This document shows positions 1 through 6,420 of a DNA stretch of 7,527 nucleotides, piece by piece. The stretch comes from Deltaproteobacteria bacterium (GTDB taxonomy: Bacteria > Desulfobacterota > Deferrimicrobia > Deferrimicrobiales > Deferrimicrobiaceae). The translations under genes and the position numbers were made by a program. The notes under the pieces were generated by a model that was given only the letters and a program-made list of their open reading frames with translations, ran no database searches and was not told the DNA's origin. The first letter of the stretch is position 1, and each line of letters opens with the position of its first letter. The DNA is taken from positions 4,205-11,731 of the forward strand of contig PQAK01000095.1 in assembly GCA_003105225.1 (NCBI GenBank). Direction: 5' to 3'.

Positions 1-824
1 CGGGAGAGCAGCATCCGCATCGTGTCCCTCGCCGAATGCCCGACGGCCAGGACCAGCTCCCCGCACGGGATCTCCTCCCCTCCCGCAAGCCGGACGCCGC
101 GCACCCGCCCTTCACCGGCCGTCACCTCGTCGACCCTGGCCCCGAACCGTATTTCGGCCCCCAGGGAGACCAGCTCCTCCCGCATCCGGCGGCAGAAACC
201 TTTCAGCCGGTCAGTACCGACGTGAGGCTTGGCCTCCACCCGCAGGCCGGGCAGCTCCGCGAACTCTTCGAAGAGGCCGATCACGCGGGAAACCAGCGGG
301 TCGCCGATGCGCGTCGTGAGCTTCCCGTCCGAGAACGTCCCCGCCCCCCCTTCGCCGAACTGGACGTTGCTTTCCGGGTCGAGCTCCCCCGACTTCCAGA
401 AAACGGCCACGTCGCGCGACCGTTCCTCGACGGGACGGCCGCGTTCCAGGAGGACCGGGGGAGCGCCGAACCGGGCAAGCGTCCATGCGGCGAACAGCCC
501 CGCGGGGCCCGCCCCGACGACCACCGGCCGGACGGAGGTTTTCCGGGCCCTCGGCGCCTGGAAGGGATCGGGCGGGGGCGGCACGGCCTTCGCGGCACCG
601 ACGCGGGAGCAGACCGCCTCTTCGAGCGCGGGCGCGCAAAGGGACACCTCCACGGCGTAGACGCGGACGACCCCCCCCTTGCGCCGCGCGTCCAGCCCGC
701 GCCGGACGACGGAAAATCGCTCCACCTCTCCGGCGGAAACCCCTATAATGGCAAGGACCCGCGAAAGCAGGTCCTGTTCCGGGAAATCCAGTGCAACTCG
801 GATATCGGCAATGCGGATCGTCAA
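1..824 (-). CDS. FAD-dependent oxidoreductase, COG2509 family (C-terminus cut by window edge)
   Basis: This gene runs leftward off the window, and 274 codons are visible. I start it at TTG 824, which has GAGGGG (833-838) 8 nt upstream and gives an N-terminus MTIRIADIRVALDF that fits this family; no ATG serves the frame. Residues 1-65 form the small N-terminal domain, with the characteristic VVRRGLDARRK stretch at 39-49. The Rossmann FAD-binding motif VVVGAGPAGL is at 101-110 and is followed by E127 at the end of the second beta strand. A second family hallmark, FGEGGAGTFSDGKL, is at 156-169. VLAVGHSARDT lies near the visible end. The family is predicted to be flavin dehydrogenases; substrate and pathway are not established, so I give no symbol. 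It is probably cytosolic, since no signal peptide is visible. The first 14 bp overlap the start of the divergent lipoprotein gene, so any promoter must lie inside that gene. Confidence 0.88.
   Translation of the reverse strand, partial: MTIRIADIRVALDFPEQDLLSRVLAIIGVSAGEVERFSVVRRGLDARRKGGVVRVYAVEVSLCAPALEEAVCSRVGAAKAVPPPPDPFQAPRARKTSVRPVVVGAGPAGLFAAWTLARFGAPPVLLERGRPVEERSRDVAVFWKSGELDPESNVQFGEGGAGTFSDGKLTTRIGDPLVSRVIGLFEEFAELPGLRVEAKPHVGTDRLKGFCRRMREELVSLGAEIRFGARVDEVTAGEGRVRGVRLAGGEEIPCGELVLAVGHSARDTMRMLLS
744..749 (+). promoter_or_regulatory. Possible -10 box for the LEA-type lipoprotein gene
   Basis: A perfect TATAAT lies 61 bp upstream of ATG 811, inside the coding sequence of the divergent flavoprotein. 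It stands out from its very GC-rich surroundings, but no convincing -35 box is found 15-19 bp upstream (the sequence there is around CTCCACCT). Transcription would begin near 756. The call is weak. Confidence 0.25.
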
Positions 825-1329
825 ACGCTTTACCCCTCTCCTCCTCCTGGCCGCGCTCTCCCTTGCGGCGGCCTCCTGCAGGCCGCTCATCAAGGAGGCG
901 TTCCGGCCCCCGAAGGTCCGCGTGACGGACGTGATGCTCGCGTCGAACCCGATGAACCAGCCGAGGAACCCGTGGGATTTCGTCCTCACGCTGGACGTGG
1001 ACAACCCCAACGGCTACTCGCTGTACATCTCCCACGTCGCCTACGCGGCGGTCCTCGGTCGGGTGACGATCGCCGACGGGGACCACCGGTCCGACATCCG
1101 GATCGAGCCTTCCCGGGTGACGACGGTCCGGGTTCCCCTCACCGTGCGACCGGAAGCCATCCAGGAGGCGATGCGCCAGGTGCTGCAATCCCGCCACGCC
1201 GACTACGAGTTCAACGGCTCCGTGGCCCTGGTCGCTCCCGTCGTGGGGATCGTCCGCATCCCCTTCTCCAAGAGGGGGACGTTCGACCCGCTGGACCTCC
1301 TGAAAAAGAAGGGGATCGGGTTCAATTGA
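811..1329 (+). CDS. LEA type 2 (WHy-domain) family lipoprotein
   Basis: A 172-residue exported lipoprotein. The N-terminus MRIVKRF is followed by a hydrophobic stretch and Cys at position 23 (AAASC), a usable if not ideal lipobox for signal peptidase II. The residue after Cys is Arg, not Asp, which in enteric rules would favour sorting to the outer membrane. The mature part is one LEA_2/WHy domain, with the hallmark LDVDNPNGYSLYI at 61-73 and alternating beta strands to about residue 155. Such proteins are common in deltaproteobacteria; a role in desiccation or envelope stress is inferred from plant homologues and is unproven. ATG 811 is chosen because it starts the signal peptide exactly. 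An in-frame ATG at 748 would place 21 polar residues before it. No clear ribosome binding site precedes 811. The gene overlaps the flavoprotein head-to-head and the dehydrogenase tail-to-tail. Confidence 0.85.
   Translation: MRIVKRFTPLLLLAALSLAAASCRPLIKEAFRPPKVRVTDVMLASNPMNQPRNPWDFVLTLDVDNPNGYSLYISHVAYAAVLGRVTIADGDHRSDIRIEPSRVTTVRVPLTVRPEAIQEAMRQVLQSRHADYEFNGSVALVAPVVGIVRIPFSKRGTFDPLDLLKKKGIGFN
833..838 (-). promoter_or_regulatory. Ribosome binding site deciding the TTG start of the flavoprotein
   Basis: Read on the minus strand, GAGGGG stands 8 nt before TTG 824. It is the only good Shine-Dalgarno match near the conserved N-terminus and supports a non-ATG start. Confidence 0.6.
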
Positions 1330-2293
1330 CGGCGCAGGGGGGCGCCGCCCCCGCGAGGACCGCGAGCAGGTTTTCCGTGGCCAGCCGCCCCATCCGCTCC
1401 CTTGTCTCCGTGGTGGCGCTCCCCACGTGGGGAAGGAGCACCGCCGACGGCGCGGCCAGCAGGTCGGGGTGCACGGCCGGCTCCCTCTCGTAGACGTCCA
1501 GGCCCGCCGCGAAGATCCCGCCTTCGGAGAGCGCGCGGGCCAGCGCCTCCTCGTCCACCACCTCACCGCGCGCGATGTTCACGAGGACCGCCGTCGGCTT
1601 CATCCGCTGCAGCCGCTCCCGGTCGATCATCCCGCGCGTCTCCCGCGTGAGAGGGACGCACAGGATGACGAAATCGCTTTCCGCCAGAAGTTCATCGAGC
1701 CCGCGGTACGAGGCGCAAAGGACCGATTCCCGTTCGGGAGGAAGCGGCCGGCGGTTATGGTACAGCACGCGCATCCCGAATCCGGCCGCCCGCGCCGCGA
1801 TCGCGCCGCCGATCTTCCCCATCCCGACGATTCCGAGCGTCGCTCCGTACACCGGGACGCCCAGGAACCCCCACGGGTCCCAGCCGGTGAATGCCCCCGA
1901 ACGGAGGAACCTTTCCGCATCGGAAAATTTCCTGGCGGCCGCAAGCAGCAGCGCGAACCCGAGGTCGGCGGTCGCCTGGGTGAGCACGTCCGGCGTGTTG
2001 CACACGCGGATGCCGCGGCGGCTCGCCTCGGCGAGGTCGATGTTGTTGACGCCGACCGCATAGTTGGAGACGACCCGGAGTCCCGGCCCGGCCGCCTCCA
2101 TGAGGGATGCGTCGATCCGGTCCGCGAGGGTGCAGAGGATGCCGGCGGCCCCGGGGACCCGGCGAAGCAGCTCCTCGTGCGGCAGGGGATGATCCGGCGG
2201 CGGGGCGGGGACGGCGGCCAGCGACTCCAGGCGGGAAAGCGAGACCCCCGGCAGCCTGCGGGTCACCACCACTTTAGGAAGCGATCCGCTCAA
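1322..2293 (-). CDS. D-isomer-specific 2-hydroxyacid dehydrogenase (glyoxylate/hydroxypyruvate reductase type)
   Basis: A 323-residue cytosolic enzyme of normal family length, expected to reduce a 2-oxoacid such as glyoxylate or hydroxypyruvate to the D-hydroxyacid with NAD(P)H. The substrate-binding segment NYAVGVNNID is at 77-86. The cofactor fold carries LGIVGMGKIG at 153-162. After the second strand the sequence is YHNRR (178-182), without the acidic residue typical of NAD-specific enzymes, so NADPH preference is inferred. The catalytic triad is visible: Arg242 in VNIARGEVVDE, Glu271 in YEREP, and His289 in LLPHVGSAT. I start at TTG 2293 because AGAGGA (2301-2306) sits 7 nt upstream; an ATG at 2392 would add 33 residues unlike the family. 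Its stop codon shares the palindrome TCAATTGA with the stop of the converging lipoprotein gene. The exact substrate is unknown. Confidence 0.93.
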   Translation of the reverse strand: MSGSLPKVVVTRRLPGVSLSRLESLAAVPAPPPDHPLPHEELLRRVPGAAGILCTLADRIDASLMEAAGPGLRVVSNYAVGVNNIDLAEASRRGIRVCNTPDVLTQATADLGFALLLAAARKFSDAERFLRSGAFTGWDPWGFLGVPVYGATLGIVGMGKIGGAIAARAAGFGMRVLYHNRRPLPPERESVLCASYRGLDELLAESDFVILCVPLTRETRGMIDRERLQRMKPTAVLVNIARGEVVDEEALARALSEGGIFAAGLDVYEREPAVHPDLLAAPSAVLLPHVGSATTETRERMGRLATENLLAVLAGAAPPCAVN

Positions 2294-2300
2294 GCTTTTT

Positions 2301-2306
2301 TCCTCT
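2301..2306 (-). promoter_or_regulatory. Ribosome binding site deciding the TTG start of the dehydrogenase
   Basis: AGAGGA on the minus strand stands 7 nt before TTG 2293. It supports the 323-residue product over a longer version from ATG 2392, which has no such site and begins with a low-similarity extension. Confidence 0.65.
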
Positions 2307-2441
2307 CTTGAAAACGGTTGCGCAGCACCTGCAGACAAACCCGGCTGCAGCCGCGGGCGCATGCCGAGACACAGGCGAGCCGCCGGCCGCAAGCCGGATG
2401 CAGATGGAATACCAATAGGTACCCTGAATCGTACGGTAATC

Positions 2442-2470
2442 GGATCCTATCTTGGGATCCTTATCTTTGG
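2442..2470 (+). repeat. Short imperfect direct repeat in the promoter region of the membrane protein gene
   Basis: GGATCCTATCTTGG (2442-2455) is followed 13 bp on by GGATCCTTATCTTTGG (2455-2470). The copies differ by one or two inserted T residues. They cover the proposed -35 box and spacer, so they could be a regulator-binding site or a chance duplication. No known operator is recognised. Confidence 0.35.
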
Positions 2471-2480
2471 TAATTATACA
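2452..2480 (+). promoter_or_regulatory. Probable sigma-70 promoter for the four-TM membrane protein
   Basis: TTGGGA (2452-2457) and TATACA (2475-2480) are separated by 17 bp, within an AT-richer patch between two divergent genes. Each hexamer departs from consensus at one or two positions. Transcription would start around 2485-2488, almost on top of ATG 2485, which would make the message leaderless or nearly so if that start codon is right. Confidence 0.5.
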
Positions 2481-2484
2481 GGGG

Positions 2485-3507
2485 ATGGCAGGGCCCGGCA
2501 AAAACGACCCGATCGGCGACCTGGAATCGCAGCTCGTGCAGCGGGGGATTCCCGCCGCCCGGGAGCGGTTTCGCGCGCCCGCCTTTCCGCAGATCTCCCC
2601 CTGCGCCGGATTCGTTCTGGGGGCGGCCGGCGCCTTTCTCCTGGCTTCCGGGCATCCCGACGCCGCGTTTCTTGCCGGCACCGTCGGCCTGCTGCTGCTT
2701 TTGCTGTACCTCTGCGGTTTCTCCCCCCTCGACTGGCTGGGTCCCAAGGAGAAGCGGTCCGTCCTGGTCGTTCCGGGAACGGCCTCGGAGGAAAACCGGA
2801 AAGCCCTGTTCGTGGCCGTCCCCCTTTTCTGCAGGCTCACCTCCTCGGCGGTCTTTTCCCGGCGGGCCGCACGGGGCCGGCGCTCGGGCGCCGTCGGTCT
2901 TCTCCTCTGCATCGCGCTGCCCGTCCTGGCGGGCGCGGCCAGCCTCCATTACCTTCCCCTTCCGCACGTCCCGGCGGTCCTCGCGGGAGCGGCGCTCTTC
3001 GCTCTCGCGGCGGCGGAATGGGTCCGGGGGAGGCCCGCGGCTCCGCGGCGCAACCTGGCCGCGGAGTGGGCGGTCCGTTCGTTCCCGCCGCCGGGCCATG
3101 GCGCGCGCCCCTTTCTGCTGGTGTACGCGGGAGACGAAGCGGAGGTGAAGTTCTTCCTGGCGAAGTACCGGCGGCAGGTCCTGCGCGGGCGGGGGATCTT
3201 CGTCGAATTCGCCGAAGGCTCCGCGGGGCCGCCGGCGGTCACCATCGGCGAGGGGCCGTTTTTCCTCCCCTACCGGGTCGACCCCGTGCTCTTCTCGATC
3301 GTACGGGCCGCGGGGGATGCCTGCGGCGTCGCTGCCGCCGCGATGCCGAAACTGCGGTTCCCGTCGGGCGGGCTGGTGGCGATGTCCCGGGGATTTGCGG
3401 CGGTGACCCTCTTCCGGATGGAGGCGGCAGCCGGGGCGGCTCCTCCCCTCTCCGACCCGAACGCCCGCGCCTGGCTGGAGAGGATCCTGCACGGATCGAC
3501 GATTTGA
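2485..3507 (+). CDS. Four-TM membrane protein, possible degenerate M28-type peptidase homologue
   Basis: I do not firmly recognise this 340-residue protein. Hydrophobic segments at about 37-55, 60-78, 134-153 and 160-178 suggest four membrane spans in two hairpins; a soluble domain of about 55 residues lies between them and another of 160 follows. The layout recalls membrane-bound M28-family metallopeptidases: SVLVVPGTASEENRKAL (92-108) sits where those proteins have their AHYDS motif, FLLVYAGDEAEVKFF (210-224) where they have the glutamate region, and GLVAMSRGFAAVTLF (296-310) where they have the last ligand region. The metal-binding His and Asp are not seen, so it would be a non-catalytic relative. 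This comparison is from memory and is an inference. The start is uncertain: ATG 2485 has GGGG directly against it, TTG 2452 and 2467 lie within or near the promoter, and GTG 2536 is also in frame. The stop codon overlaps the gap promoter. Confidence 0.7.
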   Translation: MAGPGKNDPIGDLESQLVQRGIPAARERFRAPAFPQISPCAGFVLGAAGAFLLASGHPDAAFLAGTVGLLLLLLYLCGFSPLDWLGPKEKRSVLVVPGTASEENRKALFVAVPLFCRLTSSAVFSRRAARGRRSGAVGLLLCIALPVLAGAASLHYLPLPHVPAVLAGAALFALAAAEWVRGRPAAPRRNLAAEWAVRSFPPPGHGARPFLLVYAGDEAEVKFFLAKYRRQVLRGRGIFVEFAEGSAGPPAVTIGEGPFFLPYRVDPVLFSIVRAAGDACGVAAAAMPKLRFPSGGLVAMSRGFAAVTLFRMEAAAGAAPPLSDPNARAWLERILHGSTI

Positions 3508-3531
3508 CAGAAAAGCGCAACGGAGTATAAT
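3504..3531 (+). promoter_or_regulatory. Consensus sigma-70 promoter of gap–tpiA–secG
   Basis: TTGACA (3504-3509) and TATAAT (3526-3531) are both perfect consensus hexamers with a 16-bp spacer. Transcription would start near 3538, giving a leader of about 46 nt before gap. The TGA stop of the upstream gene (3505-3507) is part of the -35 box. This predicts strong housekeeping expression. No operator or riboswitch is evident in the short leader. Confidence 0.85.
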
Positions 3532-3569
3532 TTACGTCTTTCGATTTCCCGGAATCCACACTTCCCAAC

Positions 3570-3575
3570 AGGAGG
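3570..3575 (+). promoter_or_regulatory. Strong ribosome binding site of gap
   Basis: A full AGGAGG stands 8 nt before ATG 3584. With the consensus promoter it points to high expression. Confidence 0.8.
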
Positions 3576-3583
3576 ACCGCGAG

Positions 3584-4588
3584 ATGGCCGTGAAAGTCGG
3601 GATCAACGGGTTCGGGCGGATCGGGCGGAACTTCTTCCGCGCCGCGTACAAGGACCCCGCGCTGGAGATCGTGGCCGTGAACGACATCACCGACGCCAAG
3701 ACGCTGGCCCACCTCCTCAAGTACGACTCCGTGCACGGCAGGTTCGAGGAGGAAGTGGGGGTCAAGGACAGCGCGCTGACCGTCGCCGGCAGGACGGTGC
3801 AGGTCCTTGCCGCGAAGGACCCTTCCGAGCTTCCCTGGGGGAAGCTGGGCGTGGAGGTCGTCATCGAATCCACGGGCAAGTTCACGGAGCGGGAAGGGGC
3901 GGAGAAGCACCTGAAGGCGGGGGCCAAGCGGGTGGTCATCTCGGCGCCCGCGAAGAATCCCGACGCCACCTTCGTGCTGGGCGTCAACGAAAAGAGCTTC
4001 GACCCCGCGAAGCATTTCATCATCTCCAACGCCTCCTGCACCACGAACTGCCTCGCCCCGGTCGCCAAGGTGCTGCTCGACACCTTCGGGATCGAGCGCG
4101 GCCTGATGACCACGATCCACGCCTACACCAACGACCAGAAGATCCTCGACCTGCCGCACAAGGACCTGCGCCGGGCGCGCGCCGCGGCGCTGTCCATGAT
4201 CCCGACCACGACCGGCGCGGCCAAGGCGGTCGCCCTGGTCATTCCCGCGCTCAAGGGGAAGCTGGACGGCATGGCCATCCGCGTTCCCACGTCGAACGTC
4301 TCGGTGGTCGATCTGACGGTGGAGCTTTCCAGGGCCGCGACGGCGGAGGAGATCAACGCCGCGATGAAGAAGGCCGCGGAAGGCCCGATGAAGGGGATCC
4401 TCCAATACGTCGAGGAACCGCTGGTATCCGTCGATTTCAACCACACCTCGTTCTCTTCCGAGTTCGACGCGCTCTCGACCAAGGTGATCGAGGGGAAGAT
4501 GGTGAAGGTCCTGGCGTGGTACGACAACGAGTGGGGCTATTCGTGCCGCCTGGTCGCCCTCGCCAAGCTCGTCGGCGGAGCGGGATAA
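3584..4588 (+). CDS. gap: Type I glyceraldehyde-3-phosphate dehydrogenase
   Basis: A 334-residue cytosolic glycolytic and gluconeogenic enzyme that converts glyceraldehyde-3-phosphate, phosphate and NAD+ to 1,3-bisphosphoglycerate. The full family length is present. The NAD-binding motif GINGFGRIGR is at 6-15, and Asp34 after the second strand supports NAD over NADP. The active-site block SNASCTTNCLAP is at 148-159 with nucleophile Cys152, and the general base is His179 in TTIHAYTNDQ. The phosphate-site and S-loop stretch AAALSMIPTTTGAAKAV and the C-terminal WYDNEWGYSCR are intact. The start is clear: AGGAGG at 3570-3575 lies 8 nt before ATG. It is the first gene after a consensus promoter and is followed by tpiA after only 4 bp. 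pgk, which often lies between them, is missing here. Confidence 0.98.
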   Translation: MAVKVGINGFGRIGRNFFRAAYKDPALEIVAVNDITDAKTLAHLLKYDSVHGRFEEEVGVKDSALTVAGRTVQVLAAKDPSELPWGKLGVEVVIESTGKFTEREGAEKHLKAGAKRVVISAPAKNPDATFVLGVNEKSFDPAKHFIISNASCTTNCLAPVAKVLLDTFGIERGLMTTIHAYTNDQKILDLPHKDLRRARAAALSMIPTTTGAAKAVALVIPALKGKLDGMAIRVPTSNVSVVDLTVELSRAATAEEINAAMKKAAEGPMKGILQYVEEPLVSVDFNHTSFSSEFDALSTKVIEGKMVKVLAWYDNEWGYSCRLVALAKLVGGAG

Positions 4589-4592
4589 GGGA

Positions 4593-5345
4593 ATGCGCAC
4601 CCCGGTCATCGCCGGCAACTGGAAGATGTACAAGACGGGGGGGGAGTCCGCCGCTTTCGTGAAGGAGTTTCTTCCCATGGTCGCCGGGGTCAAGGGGGTC
4701 GAGATCGTTCTTGCGCCTCCCTTCCCGTGGCTCGGGCTCGTGGCGTCGCTGACCGCGGGGAAAAAGATCGGGGTCGCCTCCCAGAATGTCCACTTCGCCC
4801 CGGAAGGGGCCTACACCGGGGAGGTTTCCCCCGCGATGGTGAAGGATGTCGGCGCCCGGTACGCGATCATCGGCCACTCGGAGCGCAGGCAGTACTTCGC
4901 CGAGACCGACGACTCCGTGAACCGGAAGGTCAAGGCGGTCCTCGCGGCCGGGCTCGTCCCGATCCTGTGCCTGGGAGAGACGCTTGCCGAGCGGGAGGCG
5001 GGGAAGACGTTCGAGGTGGCCGGCAGGCAGCTGCGCGCGGGACTCGAAGGGATCGCGGCGCCCGACGGCACGAAGGTCGTGGTCGCCTACGAGCCGGTCT
5101 GGGCGATCGGGACGGGAAAAACGGCGACCCCCGGGCAGGCCCAGGAGGTGCACGCCTTCCTGCGCAAGACGCTTGCGGAGCTGTGGGGAAGCGGCGCCGC
5201 CGATGCGGTCCGGATCCTCTACGGCGGATCCGTCAAGCCGGAGAACATCGCGGCCCTGATGGCAAACGCGGACATCGATGGAGCGCTCGTCGGCGGGGCA
5301 AGCCTCAAGCCGGCCACGTTCGCGGCGATCGTAAAGTTCAAATAA
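4593..5345 (+). CDS. tpiA: Triosephosphate isomerase
   Basis: A 250-residue TIM-barrel enzyme that interconverts dihydroxyacetone phosphate and glyceraldehyde-3-phosphate, the substrate of the GAPDH encoded just upstream. Catalytic residues are all visible: Asn9 and Lys11 in AGNWKMYKT, His95 in IIGHSERRQYF, and Glu167 in AYEPVWAIGTGKTATPGQ, the latter with the flexible loop 6. The phosphate-binding YGGSVKPENI and GGASLKP follow near the C-terminus. The gene starts 4 bp after the gap stop, with AAGGGA between and across the two as a modest ribosome binding site, so translation is probably coupled. It is co-transcribed with gap and, after 20 bp, secG. Nothing is truncated or unusual in the protein. 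Confidence 0.98.
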   Translation: MRTPVIAGNWKMYKTGGESAAFVKEFLPMVAGVKGVEIVLAPPFPWLGLVASLTAGKKIGVASQNVHFAPEGAYTGEVSPAMVKDVGARYAIIGHSERRQYFAETDDSVNRKVKAVLAAGLVPILCLGETLAEREAGKTFEVAGRQLRAGLEGIAAPDGTKVVVAYEPVWAIGTGKTATPGQAQEVHAFLRKTLAELWGSGAADAVRILYGGSVKPENIAALMANADIDGALVGGASLKPATFAAIVKFK

Positions 5346-5365
5346 CGGAGGATCCCAAAAACCCG

Positions 5366-5758
5366 ATGTACACGCTGGTCATCGTCGTCCATGTGATCGT
5401 ATCCATCGCCCTGATCCTCATCATCCTCCTGCAGACGGGGAAGGGGTCCGACATCGGCGCCGTCTTCGGCGGCGGCTCCTCCCAGACCCTGTTCGGCTCG
5501 ACCGGGCCGACCAGCTTCCTGAGCAAGCTGACGGCGGGAGCGGCGATCATTTTCATGTTCACCTCCCTCTTCCTCGCCTACTTCGCGGGCGGCAGGTCCT
5601 CCCCCACGCTGATGAAGGGGGGGAGCGCCCCGGCGACGGCGCCCGGCCCCGCCTCGCCGCAAGGGCTTCCCCCGGGGATGCCCCCGGGCCCGGGCGGCGC
5701 GACGCCGGCGCCCGCAGCTCCGCCTTCCGCTCCCGCGCCGGCGCAGCCGGGTAAATAA
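5366..5758 (+). CDS. secG: Protein-export membrane protein SecG with a long Pro/Ala/Gly-rich tail
   Basis: A 130-residue inner-membrane subunit of the SecYEG protein translocon. TM1 is at about 3-22 and ends in the family motif LLQTGKGSDIGAVFGGGSSQTLFGSTGP (22-48). TM2 is at about 54-73. Residues 75-130 form a low-complexity tail of Pro, Ala, Gly and Ser, longer than the E. coli type but seen in other SecG proteins. The ribosome binding site GGAGG (5347-5351) is 14 nt from ATG, an unusually wide gap, but no nearer in-frame start exists. The frame is open well upstream into tpiA, which is only a shadow. Placement after tpiA is a known arrangement in several proteobacteria. The last 181 bp are antisense to the open 3' extension of nfi. 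No terminator hairpin is visible after the stop. Confidence 0.94.
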   Translation: MYTLVIVVHVIVSIALILIILLQTGKGSDIGAVFGGGSSQTLFGSTGPTSFLSKLTAGAAIIFMFTSLFLAYFAGGRSSPTLMKGGSAPATAPGPASPQGLPPGMPPGPGGATPAPAAPPSAPAPAQPGK

Positions 5759-6420
5759 CCGCCGCGCATCTCGCGGGTCAACTGGTGCGCTCTCCTGGAG
5801 GGGTCGGGCAGACGGAACCGGGAGCAGAGGCGCAGCACGAGGGAAAGGGCGGAGGGAAGATCCGCCAGGTGCCCCGCGGAGACGAAGACGGGCTTGACCG
5901 CGCCCCTCGTCCGCAGCGCCGCGCCCACGGTCTCCCCTTCGAACACCAGGGGGCTCCAGTCCCCCCGCTTCCTCCCCGGTTCCGCGTATTCCCCGACGAG
6001 CCGGCTCTTCGCAACCCCCACGCTCGGCACGCCGAGGACGACCCCGAGGTGGCAGGCGACGCCGAAGCGGCGGGGGTGGGCGATGCCGTGCCCGTCGAAC
6101 AGGACGACGTCCGGCGTCCGGGAGAGCTTCCTCCACGCCGCGACGACGGCAGGCCCCTCGCGGAAGGCGAGGTAGCCGGGAACGTATGGGAATGCGGAGC
6201 GGCGGACCGCCGTCCGCTCCTCCACGATATCCCCCGTCGCGAAGTCGGCCACTGACAGGGCCGCGGCCACGATCTCCTTTTCTCCGATGTAGGTCACGTC
6301 GGCCGCGCCCACGAGCCGGACGCGGTCCAGCCGGAGCGGGACCAGGCGCACCTTCTCCCGGAGCCGCTCCTGCACCTCGCGCGCCTGCCGCACGGTCCTT
6401 GCGAAGGACGGGACTCTCAT
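5578..6420 (-). CDS. nfi: Endonuclease V (deoxyinosine 3'-endonuclease) with antisense-encoded C-terminal extension
   Basis: A DNA repair enzyme that recognises deoxyinosine from adenine deamination and nicks the second phosphodiester bond 3' to it. Predicted metal ligands are Asp41 (GAADVTY), Glu88 (YLAFREGP) and Asp109 (LLFDGHG-type, here VLFDGHGIAHPRRFG). The PYVP wedge that probes the lesion is at 78-81, Lys138 is in GVAKSRL, and VFVSAGH is at 178-184. The conserved domain ends near residue 221 (REMRGG), a normal family length. The frame then runs on for 59 Gly/Ala/Pro-rich codons lying antisense to the secG tail, to a TAG at 5578-5580. The extension is probably unselected read-through of GC-rich sequence, or may be real. 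I start at ATG 6420, with GGAGG (6426-6430) 5 nt upstream; an ATG at 6432 contains that site, and the one at 6480 adds 20 poor residues. Confidence 0.93.
   Translation of the reverse strand: MRVPSFARTVRQAREVQERLREKVRLVPLRLDRVRLVGAADVTYIGEKEIVAAALSVADFATGDIVEERTAVRRSAFPYVPGYLAFREGPAVVAAWRKLSRTPDVVLFDGHGIAHPRRFGVACHLGVVLGVPSVGVAKSRLVGEYAEPGRKRGDWSPLVFEGETVGAALRTRGAVKPVFVSAGHLADLPSALSLVLRLCSRFRLPDPSRRAHQLTREMRGGYLPGCAGAGAEGGAAGAGVAPPGPGGIPGGSPCGEAGPGAVAGALPPFISVGEDLPPAK

Noticed and set aside
36..1493. 485-codon plus-strand open frame
   Set aside because: It is antisense to the flavoprotein and out of frame with the lipoprotein; its translation is Arg/Pro/Gly-rich with no recognisable domain, typical of GC-rich shadow frames.
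2274..2912. Minus-strand open frame overlapping the intergenic region and membrane gene
   Set aside because: Basic, low-complexity translation with no family resemblance; it would place coding sequence over the dehydrogenase start and its ribosome binding site.
3239..4693. 484-codon minus-strand open frame over gap
   Set aside because: It lies antisense to the fully conserved gap gene and looks like a low-complexity shadow translation.
4727..5365. Upstream extension of the secG frame through tpiA
   Set aside because: This part is the shifted frame of tpiA; SecG begins at ATG 5366, where TM1 starts.
5759..5820. tRNA gene after secG
   Set aside because: No cloverleaf could be formed by eye, and the stretch codes for the conserved C-terminal part of endonuclease V on the other strand.
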